Assembly (NCBI GenBank): GCA_965197495.1
Contig: OZ240210.1
Coordinates: 4,464,001-4,528,000 of the forward strand
DNA: 64,000 nt
Reading direction: 5' to 3'
Origin: SMYC01 sp965197495
GTDB taxonomy: Bacteria; Acidobacteriota; Vicinamibacteria; Marinacidobacterales; SMYC01
Within the stretch, counting starts at the first letter, position 1, and every line of letters begins with the position of its first letter. The notes beneath the pieces were generated by a model. It saw only the letters and a list, made by a program, of their open reading frames with translations. It searched no databases and was not told the origin of the DNA. A program made the translations under genes and the position numbers. Below, piece after piece: positions 47,901 through 56,531 of the stretch.

Positions 47901-48183
47901 GCTCCCAATACGTGCCACCGTCGATCGTCTTGAAGACGCCGCCTCCGCTTGCCCCGAAGTAGAAGACCAACGGGTTGCGCGGGTCGCCTGCGACGGCGGA
48001 GACGCGCCCCCCCCGGTAAGGGCCGATCGAACGCCACTCCAGAGCCCTGAGGAAGCTCGGCGCGACCTCAGGATAGTCTGGCGTCGCGCTTTGGCCACCG
48101 TTCGGAGCGCTTGGTTCCGAGCACGCTGATGCGAGCAGCCAACACAGCCCGAGAGGAATCAGCTTCCCCTTCATCATCTTCAT
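44962..48183 (-). CDS. Sortilin/VPS10-like Asp-box beta-propeller lipoprotein
   Basis: 1,073 residues. The signal peptide ends in the lipobox LLASAC (Cys about 21), so it is probably a lipoprotein, unlike the Sec-cleaved paralogue at 15833. YPEVAPSFLRALEWRSIGPYRGGR opens the mature part, followed by about ten Asp boxes (KTIDGGTYW, STDAGKTW, SKDGGKTW, TSDGGDTW, RSDDSGATW, STDGGKTF and others), a FlgD-like beta domain (TNRFVWDMRYPNARQ) and an alpha-helical tail (TVHRLRGVRKQVEERERRAG). Compared with its paralogue it has an extra Gly-rich loop (IGSGAGGVGILKKYNHRTG). Catalytic function is unproven for the family. No gene is seen between its start and the symporter relic at 48425. Confidence 0.9.
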   Translation of the reverse strand: MKMMKGKLIPLGLCWLLASACSEPSAPNGGQSATPDYPEVAPSFLRALEWRSIGPYRGGRVSAVAGDPRNPLVFYFGASGGGVFKTIDGGTYWEPVSDGFFKTGPVGAIAVADSDPNVIYAGGGDTCMRPDMASGDGVYKSTDAGKTWVHLGLEETRHIGRIRIHPQNPNLVYVAAFGHAFGPNAERGVYRSKDGGKTWELVLFKSERAGAIDLSMDPTNPRVLYAAIYQFVRKPWDEVSGGPDSGLYKTSDGGDTWTDLSDRPGLPKGIKGRIGVAMSPARSSRVWAVIEAEDGALFRSDDSGATWQRISEQRDLRRSPSSYMHVYPHPKDPETLYILSYQAWKSTDGGKTFTTWPTTHGDHHDMWIDPRNPDDRMIQGNDGGATVTLNGGVTWTPQYSQPTSAFYRIAVDDQFPYRVYGTQQDNSAISTPSRTNDAAIPFGASYPVGGSESGHIAPKPDDPNIVIAGAIGSGAGGVGILKKYNHRTGLGGGRVINVWPEDTYSSHSVKDQKYRFNWTYPILFSPHDPDVLYVAGNVVFRSTDLGQSWDIISPDLTKNDTSVMVPVSGGPISSLGFGQTFTSVIMSLAESPLRAGELWAGSDDGLVQLSRDGGKTWTIISPTEWPGWLRINTIDLSRHDPATAYLAANRYLMDDQRPYLYKTTDYGETWQEITNGIGENDFARAIREDPVRPGLLYAGTERGVYVSFDAGSSWQSLQLNLPAAPVHDLLVKDNDVVIGTHGRSFWILDDVAPLRQITTEVTRSSVHLFSVTPTYRLIGRRSSGVRAGKALRVYGYGRAAGDAVAFREIEGPNGEIQRYNLNAGQNLPDGVVVTYYLKERPAGEVTLTFKDQNGDVIKRFSTTEDPRVPAEAGTNRFVWDMRYPNARQLSPGAALSSMEWPRAAAPVAAPGKYFVQLEVTGRTREEAFEIRKDPRVPESEADLTAQFTLWMQVRDRLSETADTVHRLRGVRKQVEERERRAGQAGVKDAAERIKARLVTIEAGLTRVVGRNPMHLPPKGLHQKLTTLTNVIGSADGAPTRWTYTVIEELSARLAEYVKQLNALVDSDLTAFLK

Positions 48184-48424
48184 GGCAGACTCCTTGTCCT
48201 TATCGCAGGCGCAAGTTTTCCTCCGGCATGTCGGCCGCTAAGCTCAACCCGTCGCTCACCGGCGCCAAGACATCGCGCTCGATGCGCCACCGAGCAGCGT
48301 TCAGACCCGACTGCGCCTGCATTGGGCCGAGTCCTGCCGAGTCACGAGCCAGGCGATGGCCAACTACAGTAAACTACAGCAAGAAAGTCGAATGCGAAGC
48401 CCGTTTACCGGCGTTTGTGGACTC

Positions 48425-49066
48425 CTAGTCGGTTCCTACGCTCGTCGCGAAGAACCGGTTGATGGTTTGCTCCGTGTTCGGCCGCGTGCCCAAGGAGACT
48501 GCAACCATCAACACGAAAGAAGCGATAATTCCCGGATAGATCTCGTGAAATGCAAACACACCCAACTGCTTCAGATAGAAAGCGCCTGCCGCAAACGTCA
48601 ATCCACCGACCGTGCTCGCGATCGCGCCGGCACGCGTGGCCCGCGGCCAGAACAGTCCGAAGAACAGTGGCGCGAACAACGTCGACGCCATGCCGCCCCA
48701 CGCGATAGCGCCGATCAAGCTGATCAGCGGAACCGGGTTCAAGGAGACGTAAGCCGCGATCAGCGTGACCGTCACCCCGAAAACAAGTGTCGCCCGCCGG
48801 CTGACGCGAAGCAGTTGCGCTTCGCTCGCCTCGTTCCTGGCGGACTTGTATACGTCGACCGCAAAGTACAGACCGACCACATGCAGCAATCCGTCCGTGG
48901 TCGAATGAACGGAAGCCGTGACGGCCAGCAGGATGAAGACGCTGACCCACCCTCCGATGACGTTCTTAAAAAGATAGGGGAACGCTCCATCGCCCACCTG
49001 ATCGGGCGGAATCACTTTGGCGGCCCCTGCACCACGACGGGATTCACGGCGCTGGCTTCTTTCCAA
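48425..49066 (-). pseudogene. Sodium:solute symporter, C-terminal fragment
   Basis: Reads five or six membrane segments of an SSS-family transporter: KNVIGGWVSVFILLAVTAS, HSTTDGLLHVVGLYFAVDVYK, RATLVFGVTVTLIAAYVSLN, SLIGAIAWGGMASTLFAPLF, GAIASTVGGLTFAAGAFYL and YPGIIASFVLMVAVSLG. Typical members have 13-14 segments, so the N-terminal half with the sodium site is missing. The good match begins near KVIPPDQVGDGAFPYLF (about 49016). Upstream DNA belongs to a hydrolase relic on the other strand. Not functional. Confidence 0.85.
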
Positions 49067-49149
49067 CCGGTTTGGGGCGTTGGGGCCGGTGTTATAGTGT
49101 TAATCGGAAGGACGGGTTACGATAGAGAGGACAGTTTGATTTCTTTAAT

Positions 49150-49258
49150 TACCGGCAGGACCTCGAGACCCAGCTCTTCGAACGGGTCTTCACGCCGCTG
49201 GGGATCACCGAGCCATTCCTTGCGCCCATCGCGCAATCTGTCGTCACGCACCCGGAAT
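49150..49258 (+). pseudogene. Beta-lactamase-fold hydrolase relic (two joined scraps)
   Basis: 49150-49212 matches 51769-51831 of the intact gene (accggcaggacctc...ccgctggggatcaccgag), and then 49213-49258 matches its last codons (near 52279-52319, gcccatcgcgcaatc-gtcgtcacgc). About 450 bp between these scraps are deleted, and everything before is lost. It lies 105 bases before the first amidase, so an amidase-hydrolase arrangement like the one downstream once existed in the other order. Confidence 0.75.
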
Positions 49259-49362
49259 CCGATGATGTTGCCCCCCCAATGGGCTGAACAACAAGCTGGT
49301 TGCGTAGTCGGTCGCACACCGATAATGCGGCCCTTGTCAGCGGCCGCTCGTATGGTGAGGAA

Positions 49363-51141
49363 ATGACTGATCAAAAGAGCCCGTTGCCCAAGGGGCGTCG
49401 GTCGCATCGAGCAACCCGTCGCACTTTTTTGTGCAGCGTGCCAGCCGCGGTGGCGGCGGGGATGGGCGCGCCGCTGGTGGCCCGGCAGACGCCGACCGCC
49501 AAGCCAGGGGAGATCTCGCGAGCTACGTTGAACTGCGCGGAGGAACTGGCGGGGGCGGGCCTCGCGTTCACCGAGGCGGAAGAGGAGCTGATGCTAGGCC
49601 TGGTGAACGTGAACCGGGAGCACTACGAGGCTCTACGGCGGGTGGCGGTGCCGGCGGACACCGAGCCCGCGTTCAGCTTCCGGCCGGCGGTGCCGGCGAG
49701 TGTGGCGGAGGCTCGTGCGCGGCGGACGGATGACGCGGTGCGCCCGTCGGCGAGGGCCGCGCCTCGGGTAGCGGTGATTGGCGAGTCGATCGAGGCGCTG
49801 GCGTTCGAGTCGGTGACGGTGTTGGCGTCGCTGGTGCGGTCGCGGCAGGTGTCATCGACGGAGCTGACGCGGATGTATCTGAACCGTCTGAAGACGCACG
49901 GGCAGCGGCTGGAGGCGGTGGTGACGCTGACGGAGGAGCTGGGTCTGGCGCAGGCGGCGGAGGCGGACCGTGAGATTGCGGCCGGTCGGTATCGTGGCCC
50001 GCTGCACGGGATGCCTTGGGGTGTGAAGGATCTGTTGGCGACGCGGGGAATTCGGACGACGTGGGGAGCGAAGCCGTACGAGCATCAGGTGATCGACACC
50101 GACGCGACGGTGGTGGAACGTCTTCGGGCAGCGGGCGCGGTTCTGGTGGCGAAGCTGTCGACGGGCGAGCTGGCGCGCGGCAACTTGTGGTTTGGGGGCC
50201 GGACGATGAACCCGTGGGACCCGACGCGTGGTGCGGGCGGTTCGTCGGCCGGGCCGGCGGCTTCGGCGGCGGGCGGTCTGGTGGCGTTCACGATCGGCAC
50301 GGCGACGGGCGGCTCGATCGTGCAGCCGGCGGCGGTCTGCGGTGCGGTCGGCTTGCAGCCCAGCTACGGCCGCGTCAGTCGGCACGGCGTCATGACATTG
50401 GCGTGGACGCTCGACAAGGCAGGACCGATTTGCCGCAGCGTCGAGGACTGCATGCTGGTGCTCGAGGCGATCGCGGGGCCCGATGGTCGCGACGAGACGG
50501 TCGCCGATGTGCCGGTCGTATGGAACCCCGAGGCGCCACTCGATCGCCTCCGCATTGGGTACGTCGCTCAGGCGTTTGAGGAGCCGCCGGGCAGACGCAG
50601 CGATGCCGGCCGGACGCGGCAGGCCCGCAAGGCAGTGCTCGAGGCGGCTCTCGATGTGTTTCGCCACATCGGCGGCGGTCGCCTCGAACCGGTGGTCCTG
50701 CCCGACCTGTCGGCGCAAGCGATGTTCCCCATCCTGCTGGCGGAGGGCGGCGCCTCGTTCGACGAACTGGTGCGGAGCGGCGCTGCGGTGCAGCTTGCCG
50801 GACAGGGCGCCAGAAGCCAGGCAAGCTATCTCCGCGCGTCGCACTTCATTCCGGCGGTCGACTACATCCGGGCGCAGCGCGTGCGGACGCTGCTCATCCG
50901 GGAGATGAACGCCCTCTTCGCGCGCTACGACGCCGTCCTCATACCGTACGATCTTGGACTTGTGCGGATGACAAATCTGAGCGGCCACCCGTGCATCACG
51001 TTGAAGGCCGGCTTCGTCGACGGCCTGCCGGAAGCCATTCTGGTTGCCGGCGGGCTCTACGACGAAGGCACCGTGGCGCACGTCGCGCGCGCCTACGAAC
51101 AAGCGACCGAATGGAAGGACCGACGTCCGCAAATGTCTTGA
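49363..51141 (+). CDS. Tat-exported amidase (amidase signature family), copy 1
   Basis: 592 residues. Start ATG 49363 behind GGTGAGG. Twin-arginine signal (RRTFLCSVPAAVAAGMGAPLVA), then a ~100-residue spacer with AEELAGAGLAFTEAEEELMLG, then the amidase-signature domain. The Ser-cisSer-Lys triad is visible: GVKDLLATRGI (Lys), GAGGSSAGPAASAAGG (cis-Ser) and TATGGSIVQPAAVCGAVGLQPSYG (nucleophile Ser). It hydrolyses amide bonds in the periplasm; the substrate is unknown. The first ~345 codons are almost identical to the second copy at 52783, and the rest has diverged clearly, a gene-conversion pattern. Followed 18 bases later by the beta-lactamase-fold gene. Confidence 0.9.
   Translation: MTDQKSPLPKGRRSHRATRRTFLCSVPAAVAAGMGAPLVARQTPTAKPGEISRATLNCAEELAGAGLAFTEAEEELMLGLVNVNREHYEALRRVAVPADTEPAFSFRPAVPASVAEARARRTDDAVRPSARAAPRVAVIGESIEALAFESVTVLASLVRSRQVSSTELTRMYLNRLKTHGQRLEAVVTLTEELGLAQAAEADREIAAGRYRGPLHGMPWGVKDLLATRGIRTTWGAKPYEHQVIDTDATVVERLRAAGAVLVAKLSTGELARGNLWFGGRTMNPWDPTRGAGGSSAGPAASAAGGLVAFTIGTATGGSIVQPAAVCGAVGLQPSYGRVSRHGVMTLAWTLDKAGPICRSVEDCMLVLEAIAGPDGRDETVADVPVVWNPEAPLDRLRIGYVAQAFEEPPGRRSDAGRTRQARKAVLEAALDVFRHIGGGRLEPVVLPDLSAQAMFPILLAEGGASFDELVRSGAAVQLAGQGARSQASYLRASHFIPAVDYIRAQRVRTLLIREMNALFARYDAVLIPYDLGLVRMTNLSGHPCITLKAGFVDGLPEAILVAGGLYDEGTVAHVARAYEQATEWKDRRPQMS
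49390..50394 (+). repeat. ~1-kb near-identical repeat, copy 1 (amidase N-terminal half)
   Basis: Nearly identical to 52810-53808; I saw only a handful of substitutions and one 6-bp gap (AGAGLAF versus AGLAF). Identity stops sharply at the codons after GVMT/GVMA, although both genes remain homologous beyond. Confidence 0.93.
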
Positions 51142-51158
51142 ATCACGGGGGGGGATCG

Positions 51159-52328
51159 ATGAAACGCACGCGCCGGAATGTCCTCAGGCTGTGTAGGCTC
51201 CTGTCTCCATCTGTCCGCCTGATCCGCGCGAGCATCGTAGGGTTGACTGGCATCGGGCTGCTGTGCTCCATCACCCCTTCGGTCCGCGGAGAGGCTGTGC
51301 GCTTCTCGTGGGTGAGAGCCACGCCCGAAGAGATGGGCATGGATCGCACACAGCTCCTGCAGGCGCGCGACTACGCGCTGTTCGGGCGTGAGGATCCGCA
51401 CAGGGGCGGATCGGGGATGATTACGCGCGGCGGGAAACTGGTCTTGTCTTGGGGGAGTTCGACACAACTGTACCAGATCAAGTCGGCAACGAAGGGGGTC
51501 GCCGTCACGGCGCTGGGGCTTGCAATCCTCGACGGCCGCATGAGCCTGACCGACGGGGCGAAGTCGTTTCACCCCGCCCTCGGCCTCCCACCGCCGAGCA
51601 ACAGCGAGAGCGGATGGCTGGACAAGATCACCATCCTTCATCTGGCGACGATGACCGCCGGCTTCGATCACGGGCACCGTTACGGCCCGCTTCTCTTCGA
51701 GCCTGGCACCAAATGGTCCTATTCGAATGCGGGAGCCACCTGGCTGGGCGAGTGTCTCACTCTGGAATACCGGCAGGACCTCAAGACGCTGCTCTTCGAA
51801 CGGGTCTTCACGCCGCTAGGGATCACCGAGGCGGACTTGACCTGGCGCGACAGTGAGTACCGACCGGACCTCATCGAGGGGATAAAGCGGCGCGAGCTCG
51901 CGTCTGGCATCCGCGCCAGCGTTGATGCACAGGCGCGGATCGGCTACCTGTACTTGCGCGGTGGCGAGTGGGAGGGGAAGCGGATCCTGCCCAAGAGCTT
52001 TGTGGACGCGGTGCGGACGCCGCCGCCGAGCGTGAAAGGGCTGCCGCTGCAGCGGGAGCGCACCAATCCGGGGGCGTCGATGCATTACGGGCTGTTGTGG
52101 TGGAACAATTCGGATGGCGCCATCGCCGAGGTGCCAACAGACGCATTCTGGGCCTGGGGTGGCATGATGGGGCGCGACACTGAGACCTTGATCATCGTCA
52201 TCCCCAGTCTCGACATTGTGGTGGCGCGCTCAGGGACCGGCTGGGGAGATGGGACGGTCAACTATAAGTTCCTGGAGCCGTTCCTGGCGACCATCGCGCA
52301 ATCGGTCGTCACGCGCCCGCCCCCGTAG
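51159..52328 (+). CDS. Beta-lactamase-fold serine hydrolase (class C / esterase type)
   Basis: 389 residues. ATG 51159 follows GGGGGGGATC; the upstream part of the frame overlaps the amidase. The signal region VGLTGIGLLCSITPSVRGEA lies after a basic ~30-residue N-terminus. Catalytic motifs: S-x-x-K in KSATKGVAVTAL, Y-x-N in WSYSNAGATWLGE, and near the C-terminus a GGMMGRDTE stretch where the third motif (HTG/KTG) would be. The family includes DD-peptidases, esterases and D-aminopeptidases, not only beta-lactamases; with amidases on both sides, a peptide or amide substrate is plausible. A relic of a second copy is at 49150-49258. Confidence 0.87.
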   Translation: MKRTRRNVLRLCRLLSPSVRLIRASIVGLTGIGLLCSITPSVRGEAVRFSWVRATPEEMGMDRTQLLQARDYALFGREDPHRGGSGMITRGGKLVLSWGSSTQLYQIKSATKGVAVTALGLAILDGRMSLTDGAKSFHPALGLPPPSNSESGWLDKITILHLATMTAGFDHGHRYGPLLFEPGTKWSYSNAGATWLGECLTLEYRQDLKTLLFERVFTPLGITEADLTWRDSEYRPDLIEGIKRRELASGIRASVDAQARIGYLYLRGGEWEGKRILPKSFVDAVRTPPPSVKGLPLQRERTNPGASMHYGLLWWNNSDGAIAEVPTDAFWAWGGMMGRDTETLIIVIPSLDIVVARSGTGWGDGTVNYKFLEPFLATIAQSVVTRPPP

Positions 52329-52437
52329 ATTCGCCTAGGCAAATGTCTCGCCGCCCAGTAACAACCGCATTCGTCGAGCATGGCGGCGGTGCGAGCGTGG
52401 TAAGGGCGCTCCGGCTGAATGATCAGGAGGAAGGGAA

Positions 52438-52702
52438 ATGATGACATTAAGAACTATGCAAACGCGCTGGTGGGTGCTTCGTACCCTGAGCATAGCCTTC
52501 TTCGTGATGCTGTCGAACCGCCCCCCTTTCTGCCCAAGAGGCTGTGCGATCCTCGGACGACGGCGGCGCAGCCCGCACGAGCGACTACCCGAGAGTGGAT
52601 CCGAGCTTCCTGGCAGCCCTGGATTGGCGCTCGCTAGGCCCCCACCGCGGGGGCCGGGCGACGGTGGTGGGGGGGATCCCGAGGATCCGCTCGTCTTTTA
52701 AG
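52438..52702 (+). pseudogene. N-terminal relic of another sortilin-like gene
   Basis: Starts with ATGATGACATTAAGAAC behind GGAGGAAGG and a signal-like RTLSIAFFVMLSN. After a frame change it reads TSDYPRVDPSFLAALDWRSLGPHRGGRATVVGG, and after another DPEDPLVF, the conserved opening of the genes at 15833 and 44962. The rest of the gene is gone; 52703-52782 shows nothing recognisable. Confidence 0.8.
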
Positions 52703-52782
52703 TTGTGCCTGCTGGAGCAGACGGTGGCGGTCATCGATCTGCAGTGAAGCGCGCGCGCCGATGATGATGATAAGGTGGGGAA

Positions 52783-54558
52783 ATGAGTGATGGAAAGAGC
52801 CCGGCTCCCAAGGGGCGTCGGTCGCATCGAGCGACCCGTCGCACTTTTTTGCGCAGCGTGCCAGCCGCGGTGGCGGCGGGGATGGGCGCGCCGCTGGTGG
52901 CCCGGCAGACGCCGACCGCCAAGCCAGGGGAGATCTCGCGAGCTACGTTGAACTGCGCGGAGGAACTGGCGGGCCTCGCGTTCACCGAGGCGGAAGAGGA
53001 GCTGATGCTGGGCCTGGTGAACGTGAACCGGGAGCACTACGAGGCTCTACGGCGGGTGGCGGTGCCGGCGGACACCGAGCCCGCGTTCAGCTTCCGGCCG
53101 GCGGTGCCGGCGAGTGTGGCGGAGGCTCGTGCGCGGCGGACGGATGACGCGGTGCGCCCGTCGGCGAGGGCCGCGCCTCGGGTAGCGGTGATTGGCGAGT
53201 CGATCGAGGCGCTGGCGTTCGAGTCGGTGACGGTGTTGGCGTCGCTGGTGCGGTCGCGGCAGGTGTCATCGACGGAGCTGACGCGGATGTATCTGAACCG
53301 TCTGAAGACGCACGGGCAGCGGCTGGAGGCGGTGGTGACGCTGACGGAGGAGCTGGGTCTGGCGCAGGCGGCGGAGGCGGACCGTGAGATTGCGGCCGGT
53401 CGGTATCGTGGCCCGCTGCACGGGATGCCTTGGGGTGTGAAGGATCTGTTGGCGACGCGGGGAATTCGGACGACGTGGGGAGCGAAGCCGTACGAGCATC
53501 AGGTGATCGACACCGACGCGACGGTGGTGGAACGTCTTCGGGCAGCGGGCGCGGTTCTGGTGGCGAAGCTGTCGACGGGCGAGCTGGCGCGCGGCAACTT
53601 GTGGTTTGGGGGCCGGACGATGAACCCGTGGGACCCGACGCGTGGTGCGGGCGGTTCGTCGGCCGGGCCGGCGGCTTCGGCGGCGGGCGGTCTGGTGGCG
53701 TTCACGATCGGCACGGCGACGGGCGGCTCGATCGTGCAGCCGGCGGCGGTCTGCGGTGCGGTCGGCTTGCAGCCCAGCTACGGCCGCGTCAGTCGGCACG
53801 GCGTCATGGCGCTACGGTGGACGCTCGACCGGGTCGGACCGATTTGCCGCAGCGTCGAGGACTGCATGCTGGTGCTCGAGGCGATCGCGGGGCCCGACGG
53901 TCGCGACGAGACGTTGGCCGACGTGCCGATGCTATGGGACCCCGAGGCGCCGCTCGAGGGGCTTCGCGTCGGCTATGTCGCCCGGATGTTCGAAGAGCCG
54001 CGCGTGGGCGCGAGCGCGGCGGCGCGGACTGAGTGGCCGGCCCGGCGAGCAGTGCTCGAGGCGGCGCTCGACGTGTTCCGCCGCATCGGCGGTGGTCGTC
54101 TCGAGGCGATGACTCTGCCGGATCTGCCGGCCGATGCCTTGTACGCGATTCTCAACGCCGAGGCGGGCGCCTCGTTCGACGAACTGGTGCGGGGCGGCGC
54201 CGTGGCGCAACTCGCCGGCAAAGGTGCGAGGAATCGCGCAAACTTTCTGCGCTCGTCGCGCTTCATCCCGGCAGTCGAGTACATCCGGGCGCAGCGCGTG
54301 CGGACGTTCTTCATGCGGGAGATGAACGCCCTCTTCGAGCGCTACGACGTCATCGTCACGCCGCCCGACCTCGGGGTGGTGCGGATGACGAGTCTGACCG
54401 GCCATCCGTGCATCACGTTGAAGTCAGGCTTTATCGAGGGCATGCCGGAAGCCATCCTCGTCACGGGTCGGCTGTACGACGAAGGCACCACGGCGCGTGT
54501 GGCGCTTGCCTACGAACAGGCGACCGAGTGGAAGGACCGACATCCGCGGATGGGCTGA
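52783..54558 (+). CDS. Tat-exported amidase (amidase signature family), copy 2
   Basis: 591 residues. ATG 52783 follows AAGGTGGGG. Twin-arginine signal RRTFLRSVPAAVAAG, with the same spacer and triad as copy 1 (GVKDLLATRGI, GAGGSSAGPAASAAGG, TATGGSIVQPAAV). From GVMALRWTLDRVGPICRSVED onward it differs from copy 1 at roughly a quarter to a third of residues, mainly in the part that shapes the substrate pocket, so the two enzymes may have different substrates. Followed by a small Tat-signal gene 28 bases later and then a third amidase. Confidence 0.9.
   Translation: MSDGKSPAPKGRRSHRATRRTFLRSVPAAVAAGMGAPLVARQTPTAKPGEISRATLNCAEELAGLAFTEAEEELMLGLVNVNREHYEALRRVAVPADTEPAFSFRPAVPASVAEARARRTDDAVRPSARAAPRVAVIGESIEALAFESVTVLASLVRSRQVSSTELTRMYLNRLKTHGQRLEAVVTLTEELGLAQAAEADREIAAGRYRGPLHGMPWGVKDLLATRGIRTTWGAKPYEHQVIDTDATVVERLRAAGAVLVAKLSTGELARGNLWFGGRTMNPWDPTRGAGGSSAGPAASAAGGLVAFTIGTATGGSIVQPAAVCGAVGLQPSYGRVSRHGVMALRWTLDRVGPICRSVEDCMLVLEAIAGPDGRDETLADVPMLWDPEAPLEGLRVGYVARMFEEPRVGASAAARTEWPARRAVLEAALDVFRRIGGGRLEAMTLPDLPADALYAILNAEAGASFDELVRGGAVAQLAGKGARNRANFLRSSRFIPAVEYIRAQRVRTFFMREMNALFERYDVIVTPPDLGVVRMTSLTGHPCITLKSGFIEGMPEAILVTGRLYDEGTTARVALAYEQATEWKDRHPRMG
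52810..53808 (+). repeat. ~1-kb near-identical repeat, copy 2 (amidase N-terminal half)
   Basis: Partner of 49390-50394; lacks 6 bp relative to it. Confidence 0.93.
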
Positions 54559-54586
54559 TCCGTCCGGATCTGGAGGTATCGGGAAA

Positions 54587-54871
54587 ATGAGCCAAACGAG
54601 AAGACAGTTCTGCGCAATGGTCGGTGGCGCCGCGAGTGTTCCGCTGCTCTGGGAGCGTGCTGAGGCCGAGGTGGAACAGACCGGCGAGGTTGCGACTGAC
54701 GCCGTGCGGATGCTGCTCGATCTTCACGGCAGCCGCGGTATCTACGACGACCCGGAGTGGTTCGAGGAGCTGCGCGCGGCCGTTGCCCGGATCATCCGGT
54801 CGACTCGGAGGCTACGCGAGTTTCCGATCCCCGAGGACGTTCAGCCGGCGCTCGTCTTCAGGAGGGGCTGA
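54587..54871 (+). CDS. Small Tat-signal protein preceding an amidase
   Basis: 94 residues starting at ATG 54587 behind TGGAGGTATC. The N-terminus SQTRRQFCAMVGGAASVPLL is a twin-arginine signal (RRQFC). The mature part is short and charged (VATDAVRMLLDLHGSRGIYDD, then PEWFEELRAAVARIIRSTRRL, then IPEDVQPALVFR). It resembles the N-terminal spacer of the two large amidases (AEEELMLGLVNVNREHYEALRRVAVPADTEPAFSFRP): both end in P-x-x-x-x-P-A-x-x-F-R. I infer that the same module is encoded separately here and fused in its neighbours. It ends 3 bases before the next amidase start, so coupled expression is likely. Confidence 0.75.
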   Translation: MSQTRRQFCAMVGGAASVPLLWERAEAEVEQTGEVATDAVRMLLDLHGSRGIYDDPEWFEELRAAVARIIRSTRRLREFPIPEDVQPALVFRRG

Positions 54872-54874
54872 TTC

Positions 54875-55487
54875 ATGGCCGACGAGCTCCATTATCTGAC
54901 TGTCACCGAATTATCCCGGCTGATTGCCGCGAAGGAGCTCTCGCCGGTGGAGCTGACGCGCGCCTACCTGGCGCGCGCAGACGCGATCGATCGCGTACCG
55001 TTCCGACTACCGGCCCACCCTTCAGTCAACACCGACGGCCAGCTCGCCTCGATCATCACGCTGGCTCGCGAGGAGGCGCTGCAGGCCGCGCGGGTGGCCG
55101 AGCGCGAAATCCAGAACGGTCGCATCCGTGGTCCGCTGCACGGGATCCCCTACGGAGTGAAGGATCTGCTCGATACCAAGGGCATCCGAACCACCTGGGG
55201 TTCACGTATCTTCATCGATCGGATCCCCGACCGCGACGCGATGGTGATCGCGAAGTTGAGCGAGGCGGGGGCAATCATGATGGCGAAGATGTCGCTGGCC
55301 GAGTTCGCCGGTGGCAACACGAGCACGGCGCGCAATCCATGGAAGCTGGATCGATCGACGTACGGATCCTCGAGCGGCACCGTTGTGGGCGCGGTCACCG
55401 GCCTCATCGGCTTCGGCATCGGGACCGAGACGGGCGGATCGATCGTGCTCCCGTCGGCGACCTGCGGTGCGACCGGCTTGCGGCCCA
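54875..55487 (+). pseudogene. Amidase (third copy), cut off by ISL3
   Basis: ATG 54875 (MADELHYLTVTELSRLIAAKEL). The amidase-signature domain runs through GVKDLLDTKGIRTTWGS (Lys), RSTYGSSSGTVVGAVTG (cis-Ser), TETGGSIVLPSATCGATGLRP (nucleophile Ser), then joins ISL3 DNA at 55488, which supplies a stop two codons later. It has no signal peptide of its own; export could have relied on the small Tat protein encoded just before. About 60% of the family length is missing at the C-terminus, so it is inactive. Confidence 0.88.
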
Positions 55488-56531
55488 TTTAGGGAAAGGT
55501 TGTGAGCACGTACAAACGTGGAGCGGCGTTTTCCACAATCGCTTGGAAAACGCTTCGCGTTTCCCACGAGCGCCCACAGGCCCCTCCTGATATATATACA
55601 AGAAAGATTAATTCATATGGAATAAGGAAGGGGGGGGCTCGATTAGTGGAGGCTATGGAAAACGCCCTTCCAGGCTTCGAAGAGAACTCAGTCGTGAGCA
55701 AGGTCTGAACGACCAGAACCGTGGGGGCGTTTCCCACAGCCTCGTCTCCCGCTGAGGGGCAGTGGCATTTGGTGAGGCCCGTGGGTTGAGAGGGTAAGCC
55801 ATGTGTAGATGCGCATCGGCGAGAACGCTAGAATCTTTTTTTCCGAAAGAGAAAAGAGCGTTCCCGCGATGCGCGTTACTACGTTAGTCAACAAGCTCAT
55901 CGGATTGCAAGGCCTGTGGGTCCGAGGTTTCCACTTCCAGGCGGACAAAGCCAGAGTGGTGGTGGATGTAGTACCACGGAGGAGGAAGCCTCTGTGCGGG
56001 ATTTGCGGACGAAAGGTCCGCAAGAACAAAGATCGCTACAATCGCTACTGGCGGCACTTGGACCTGTTCGGAGTCCGGACCTATCTTCGCTACTCGATCC
56101 GACGAGTGGTATGTCGGCGGTGTGGAGTGGTCAGAGAAAAGGTGCCTTGGGCCGACAAGGGAAGCCGCTTTACCAAAAGCTTCGAACAAGAGGTAGCGTG
56201 GCTGGCACAGAGGACGGACGTCAGCGCCGTAGCGAACTATTTCCGAGTGACGTGGCGTTCGGTGCGACGGATCATCCAGCGAGTGGTTGCCGAGCAGCGG
56301 GATGAGCGGCGCGAGCTCGATGGATTGCGGGTGATTGGTGTGATTTGTCAGGATCATGACCCCACTTGAGGGCGTGTTTTTCAGAAACATTCCCCACCCC
56401 ATTTTCAGAGACATGACCCCGGCAAAGGGGTGAGTTTTTCAGAAACATGACCCCACTTTTCGGAGTCATGACCCCACCCCTTTGAGGCCGAGCTCGGCTG
56501 TGCGAGCCTTCTTGGAAACAAGGAGGTCGTA

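Noticed and set aside
51159..52328. Calling the serine hydrolase an antibiotic-resistance beta-lactamase.
   Set aside because: The SxxK and YxN motifs are common to esterases and D-peptidases, and the neighbours are amidases; nothing points to resistance.
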